IMG/VR virus record: IMGVR_UViG_3300020179_000230
Location: 1 to 20,279 of that record
DNA length: 20,279 bases
Origin: a virus
Reading direction: 5' to 3' (one strand)
Program-made: the position numbers and the translations under genes
In this document: in pieces, positions 16,853 through 20,279 of the stretch
How positions within the stretch are numbered: the stretch's first letter is position 1
Layout of the letters: every line of letters begins with the position of its first letter
The notes under the pieces: model-generated
The model's input: the letters and a program-made list of their open reading frames with translations, nothing else
Database searches by the model: none
What the model was told of the DNA's origin: nothing

Positions 16853-17707
16853 ATGGCAAATTCAATTGACGCAGTACTAGCACAGTACGAAAAGAATTCA
16901 CAACCAAGTGGTTCACAGAGACAAAACATCTCACAAGAAGACAGAATGAAAAAGTATTTTTCAGCAATTCTTCAAAAAAATGAAAAATCAGCACAAAAAA
17001 GAATTAGAGTGTTACCTACAAAAGATGGTTCTTCACCATTTGTTGAGGTTTGGTATCATGAGATTCAAGTTAATGGGCAATGGGTTAAGTTGTACGACCC
17101 TGAAAAAAATGACAACGAAAGATCCCCTTTAACAGAAGTTTATAATGAACTTATTTCAACAGGTAAAAAAGAAGATAAAGAATTGGCTTCACAATACCGT
17201 TCACGTTTATTTTACATCGTAAAGGTTATTGATAGAAATAACGAACAAGATGGTGTTAAATTTTGGAGATTCAAACACAATTACAAACAAGAAGGTGTGT
17301 TAGATAAAATTCTCCCTATTTGGAAAGCAAAAGGTGACGTAACTGATTCAGAAAAAGGTAGAGACCTTATTATTGAACTTATTAAAGCAAAAACACCACA
17401 AGGTAAAGAGTATACAGTTGTTCAAACAATTATGTATGACGATCCAGCACCATTACACACAGATAAAGAAATTATGGAAGGTTGGTTACAAGATGAGTTA
17501 ACTTGGAAAGATGTTTATTCTAAAAAACCTGTCGAGTATTTAGAGGCGGTTGCAGTTGGGGAGACACCTATGTGGAACTCTGAACTTAAAAAATATGTTT
17601 ACGGTGAAGAAGCAGAAATCTCATTAGGTGGTGGAACACAAAAAGAAGAAACACATATTGTTGACCCACAAGCGGATGAAGATCCATCAGAAGAATTACC
17701 TTTTTAA
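16853..17707 (+). CDS. gp32-like single-stranded DNA-binding protein
   Basis: The 284-residue product is close in length to T4 gp32 (301) and shows its layout. A polar N-terminal arm (1-30) precedes a core with KRIRVLPTKDG (49-59), like IRFLPSK of gp32, then a strand segment with HEIQVNGQWVKLYDP (69-83), FYIVKVIDRNN (120-130) and VKFWRFKHNYK (135-145). The C-terminal tail is acidic. The protein would coat single-stranded DNA and recruit replication and recombination proteins. It has no cysteine at all: where gp32 has CPVCQYI, this protein reads SPLTEVYNEL, so the zinc site is lost. The tail ends EDPSEELPF, which resembles the tip of bacterial SSB (DDDIPF) more than the T4 tail. It follows the promoter at 16785 and heads the replication operon. 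It is not an OB-fold SSB of the bacterial length. Confidence 0.85.
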   Translation: MANSIDAVLAQYEKNSQPSGSQRQNISQEDRMKKYFSAILQKNEKSAQKRIRVLPTKDGSSPFVEVWYHEIQVNGQWVKLYDPEKNDNERSPLTEVYNELISTGKKEDKELASQYRSRLFYIVKVIDRNNEQDGVKFWRFKHNYKQEGVLDKILPIWKAKGDVTDSEKGRDLIIELIKAKTPQGKEYTVVQTIMYDDPAPLHTDKEIMEGWLQDELTWKDVYSKKPVEYLEAVAVGETPMWNSELKKYVYGEEAEISLGGGTQKEETHIVDPQADEDPSEELPF

Positions 17708-17718
17708 TTCAAAATATT

Positions 17719-18003
17719 ATGAATAAGATATCAGAAAAAATGTATGAAGCCCTGACCTTGAAATATAGGTCAGAAATGGCTGAAGTGGAGGCAACACTTT
17801 TAATTTACTTCAATAATTCTGTCGGTATTGGAGAACATCCTCAACATTTAGAGGAAATGGATAAGCTTGTTGAAAAAATGACAAACGCAAAAGATAAACT
17901 TGAAATGTTGGAAACAGTATACAAATACAATGTCAAAAGAGAGGACAAGTTTGAAGTAACAGAAGACATGTTAAAAGTTTTGAATGAACAAAAAGTGGAA
18001 TGA
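17719..18003 (+). CDS. Small helical protein of unknown function (94 residues)
   Basis: The 94-residue product is mostly helical and charged, with no cysteine and no membrane segment. The most distinctive segment is IYFNNSVGIGEHPQHLEEMDKLVEKM (about 29-54), followed by a helix with KDKLEMLETVYKYNVKRED. I recall similar small proteins near replication genes of T4-like phages but know no function. It starts 12 nt after the gp32-like stop and ends 1 nt before the UvsX-like ATG, so it is surely co-expressed with both. It is too short to be gp59, the T4 helicase loader (217 residues), and no homology to gp33 is evident. A mediator role between gp32 and UvsX would fit the position but is speculation. 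Confidence 0.75.
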   Translation: MNKISEKMYEALTLKYRSEMAEVEATLLIYFNNSVGIGEHPQHLEEMDKLVEKMTNAKDKLEMLETVYKYNVKREDKFEVTEDMLKVLNEQKVE

Positions 18004-18004
18004 G

Positions 18005-19012
18005 ATGGCAATTAAAAAAAATGATTTTAGTTCATTAAAAAAAAAGTTTTCCACATCTGCAAAATATAAACCACAAAGGTTTTTTGATTTAGGAGAACCT
18101 TTTTTAGATGCGGTTGGTTTACCTGGACCTGCAATGGGGCACATCAATATGTTTTTAGGACATAGTGATACAGGTAAAACCACGGCTTTAATTAAAACTG
18201 CGGTTGATGCACAAAAGAAAGGAATTCTTCCTGTGTTTATTATTACTGAACAAAAATGGTCTTTTGAACACGCGAAACTTATGGGATTTGAATGTGAGGA
18301 AGTTGTTGATACTGAAACAGGAGAGTTAGAGTGGGACGGATTTTATATATTTAATAATAACTTTGACTACATTGAACAAATTACAGATTACATTAATGAT
18401 TTGTTAGATGCACAAGAAAAAGGTGATTTAGATTATTCACTTTGTATTATGTGGGATTCTGTTGGTTCTGTTCCTTGTAAGATGACCTATGAAGGTAAAG
18501 GAGGTAAACAACACAATGCAAGTGTTTTGGCCGACAAGATTGGTATGGGAATCAACCAAAGAATATCAGGTTCACGAAAAGCGGATTCAAAATATGAAAA
18601 CACTTTGATTATTGTGAATCAGCCTTGGGTAGAATTACCTGATAATCCATTTGGTCAACCTAAGATCAAGGCAAAAGGTGGAGAGGCTATTTGGTTAAAC
18701 TCATCCTTAGTTTTCTTGTTTGGAAATCAAAAAGGCGCAGGGACAACAAAGATTACAGCAACAAAAGACAAAAGAACTGTAAAGTTTGCATCAAGGACAA
18801 AAGTATCTGTAATGAAAAACCACATCAACGGACTCGGTTTTGAGGATGGTAAAATTATCGTAACACCACATGGGTTTTTACCAGGTAAAGAAGCATCTGA
18901 AGAAAAGGCATCCATTGAACAATACAAAAAAGATTATGCTGAGTATTGGAAAGAAATCATTGGTGTTGATGGTGACTTTGATCTAAAAGCAGAAAAAGAA
19001 GAAGTAGAATAG
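18005..19012 (+). CDS. uvsX: UvsX/RecA-like recombinase
   Basis: The 335-residue product is a RecA-family ATPase. It has Walker A GHSDTGKT (52-59), a likely catalytic Glu in IITEQKW (E82), Walker B LCIMWDSVGS (146-155, D151), and an NQPWVE segment (205-210) leading into a KAKGGEAIWLNSS stretch (222-234) like the RecA L2 DNA-binding loop. In T4, UvsX forms filaments on gp32-coated DNA and performs strand exchange for recombination-dependent replication and repair. T4 UvsX is 391 residues; this one lacks some of the N- and C-terminal extension. I chose ATG 18005 (MAIKKND), one base after the previous stop. The longer in-frame start at 17984 would lie inside the previous gene and is less likely. 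The close spacing suggests translational coupling. Confidence 0.9.
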   Translation: MAIKKNDFSSLKKKFSTSAKYKPQRFFDLGEPFLDAVGLPGPAMGHINMFLGHSDTGKTTALIKTAVDAQKKGILPVFIITEQKWSFEHAKLMGFECEEVVDTETGELEWDGFYIFNNNFDYIEQITDYINDLLDAQEKGDLDYSLCIMWDSVGSVPCKMTYEGKGGKQHNASVLADKIGMGINQRISGSRKADSKYENTLIIVNQPWVELPDNPFGQPKIKAKGGEAIWLNSSLVFLFGNQKGAGTTKITATKDKRTVKFASRTKVSVMKNHINGLGFEDGKIIVTPHGFLPGKEASEEKASIEQYKKDYAEYWKEIIGVDGDFDLKAEKEEVE

Positions 19013-19020
19013 TAAGAACC

Positions 19021-19034
19021 CTGTAAGTTTACAG
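19021..19034 (+). promoter_or_regulatory. Inverted repeat before the RNase H gene
   Basis: CTGTAAGTTTACAG has perfect 6-bp arms (CTGTAA/TTACAG) around GT. It ends 2 nt before the ATG at 19037 and starts 8 nt after the UvsX stop. It overlaps the ribosome-binding zone, so it could be a weak hairpin that tunes translation or a binding site for a dimeric regulator. No second copy was noticed in the window, so function is uncertain. Confidence 0.3.
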
Positions 19035-19036
19035 AA

Positions 19037-20044
19037 ATGACAAAAACCCTATTAGTAGACGGGAATAATTTATTAAAAATTGGTTTTCACGGAGTTAAAG
19101 ATTACTTTAACGGTACTGAACACGTAGGAGGTATTTGGCATTTCCTTAACACATTACGTAGGTTTATAAACGAAGAAAACTTCAACAAGGTTGTTGTATT
19201 TTGGGACGGAGAACTTTCAACATCCCAACGAAGATTACTCTACCCAAAATACAAACTTAACCGAAAAGGCGTAACAGATGACTTCAAAGAAGAATCATTT
19301 GGAAAACAAAAACAAAGAGTAAAACAATACTTGGAGGAAATGTTTGTTAGACAAATTGAATTTGAAAATTCTGAAGCGGACGACCTAATCGCCTATTATT
19401 GTAAAATAGCTAAAGACGAATCTAAAACCATTTTTAGTGGTGATAGAGACCTCACACAACTTATCTCGGAAGACGTAACCCTTTATTCACCTAATACCAA
19501 AAAGTATTATAAGAATGGAGATAAAATCAAAATACATGAAATAGAGATTCCCCACTACAATGTTAAAACATATAAGATATTATCTGGTGATAAATCGGAT
19601 AATATAGATGGTATCTATTACTTAGGTGAAAAAACATTAATCAAACTATTTCCTGAGATACTTGATAAAGAGGTTAGTTTTTCGGATATTTTACAAAAAA
19701 GTGAAAAATTACTAAAAGAACAAAAAGATAATACCGTCTTAAAAAACCTATTAACAGGTAAAACAAAAGAAGGTATTTTTGGTGACGAGTTTTTTGAAAT
19801 CAATAAAAAGATTGTGGATTTATCGGAACCACTTATCAGTGAAGAAGGAAAAGAATTAGTTGAATTATATTACTCTGAGTCATTGGATCCTGACGGAAGA
19901 GGATATAAGAACTTAATTCGGATGATGATGGATGACGGATTATTTAAATACCTACCAAAAGGGGATGAACAGTGGGTATATTTTTTAAAACCATTTTTAA
20001 AGTTAACAAGAAAAGAAAAAACAAAGTTTAAAACAAAAAAGTAA
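19037..20044 (+). CDS. rnh: T4 RNase H-like 5'-3' exonuclease (FEN/PIN family)
   Basis: The 335-residue product has all the acidic motifs of the 5' nuclease family: LLVDGNN (D8), VVFWDGE (D57), FENSEADDLIAYY (E113, D115, D116), FSGDRDLTQL (D136, D138) and LSGDKSDNIDGI (D185, D188). The last one is part of the helix-hairpin-helix region that contacts DNA. In T4 the enzyme (305 residues) removes RNA primers from lagging-strand fragments and works with gp32, whose relative is encoded three genes upstream. The active site looks complete, so the enzyme should be functional. The Lys-rich end (LTRKEKTKFKTKK) may help bind DNA. The start at 19037 directly follows the inverted repeat at 19021. A DNA polymerase I-type 5' nuclease domain is related, but no polymerase domain is attached. 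Confidence 0.9.
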   Translation: MTKTLLVDGNNLLKIGFHGVKDYFNGTEHVGGIWHFLNTLRRFINEENFNKVVVFWDGELSTSQRRLLYPKYKLNRKGVTDDFKEESFGKQKQRVKQYLEEMFVRQIEFENSEADDLIAYYCKIAKDESKTIFSGDRDLTQLISEDVTLYSPNTKKYYKNGDKIKIHEIEIPHYNVKTYKILSGDKSDNIDGIYYLGEKTLIKLFPEILDKEVSFSDILQKSEKLLKEQKDNTVLKNLLTGKTKEGIFGDEFFEINKKIVDLSEPLISEEGKELVELYYSESLDPDGRGYKNLIRMMMDDGLFKYLPKGDEQWVYFLKPFLKLTRKEKTKFKTKK

Positions 20045-20048
20045 AATT

Positions 20049-20279
20049 ATGAAAGAGCAGAATGATGTAACAAAGGTTGAGTTTCTAATTACACTTAACA
20101 ACAATTTTGTGGTTCAAAGATTCTTTAATGTAAAAGGGTATGTAGAAAAGGCTGAAAAATCAGTTGATTTGTATGACTACATTAAGTATCTATCTGAGTC
20201 ACTTCAAACAAAATTAAAAAACAAGTGTATGGTTTATATGTTAGACAACAGATACCAAATTGAAGAAGACTCAAGCGTT
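20049..20279 (+). CDS. Unknown protein, cut by the window edge
   Basis: The ATG at 20049 opens a frame that stays open to the end of the window (77 codons so far). It begins MKEQNDVTKVEFLITLNNNF and includes YVEKAEKSVDLYDYIKYLSE and a single Cys in KNKCMVYMLD. It starts 4 nt after the RNase H stop, preceded by AAAATT without a Shine-Dalgarno site, as with neighbouring genes. I do not recognise a family from this N-terminal part. Its place in the replication operon suggests an accessory replication or regulatory protein, but no motif supports this. Confidence 0.7.
   Translation, partial: MKEQNDVTKVEFLITLNNNFVVQRFFNVKGYVEKAEKSVDLYDYIKYLSESLQTKLKNKCMVYMLDNRYQIEEDSSV

Noticed and set aside
17984-18004. 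Longer start for the UvsX-like gene (MNKKWNE)
   Set aside because: It lies inside the previous gene. The start at 18005 follows that gene's stop directly and gives a natural N-terminus.

Overview
The window looks like part of a large tailed-phage genome with a contractile (T4-like, myovirus) tail. It is AT-rich, densely packed, and every supported gene is on the + strand. None of the thirteen start codons has a convincing GGAGG-type Shine-Dalgarno site. Most are preceded by A/T-rich sequence, often ending in TTATG. That style of initiation is typical of Bacteroidota and their phages, so I infer a Bacteroidota (flavobacteria-like) host; no host marker gene proves it. I see no tRNA, CRISPR array, insertion sequence or integrase.

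Region 1 (about 1-16750) is a tail/baseplate module. It opens with a terminator (10-36). Next come a T4 gp26-like baseplate assembly protein (82-834) and a 40-residue ORF (851-973) whose reading frame is open back into the end of the gp26-like gene, suggesting a +1 frameshift fusion. A probable tape measure protein (1004-2938) follows, then a 1942-residue structural protein with N-terminal ~50-residue repeats and an internal OmpA-like domain (2967-8795). After it lie a small LysM/gp53-like baseplate protein (8800-9117) and a 2230-residue candidate hub protein carrying ten copies of an 18-bp repeat that encodes GTSGSS (9107-15799). Two small proteins without a recognised family close the module (15838-16062 and 16074-16751); the second has a Pro/Ala/Gly-rich tract and a coiled coil. 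Four of these genes carry a similar A/T-rich element beginning TATTT 20-22 nt before the start codon, which may be a late promoter or an initiation signal.

Region 2 (about 16752-16852) is the module boundary: a strong intrinsic terminator runs directly into a near-consensus promoter.

Region 3 (16853-20279) is a replication/recombination module. It holds a gp32-like single-stranded DNA-binding protein with no cysteines, a small unknown protein, a UvsX/RecA-like recombinase, a T4 RNase H-like 5' nuclease, and the start of an unknown gene cut by the window edge. In T4-type phages gp32 coats single strands, UvsX forms filaments on them for recombination-dependent replication, and RNase H removes RNA primers.

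I do not see a wholly new system such as a defence island. The most unusual points are the candidate +1 frameshift at TTT-TTT-CGG, the OmpA-like domain inside a giant tail protein, the bacterial-SSB-like C-terminal tip on a zinc-free gp32, and the two giant baseplate proteins.
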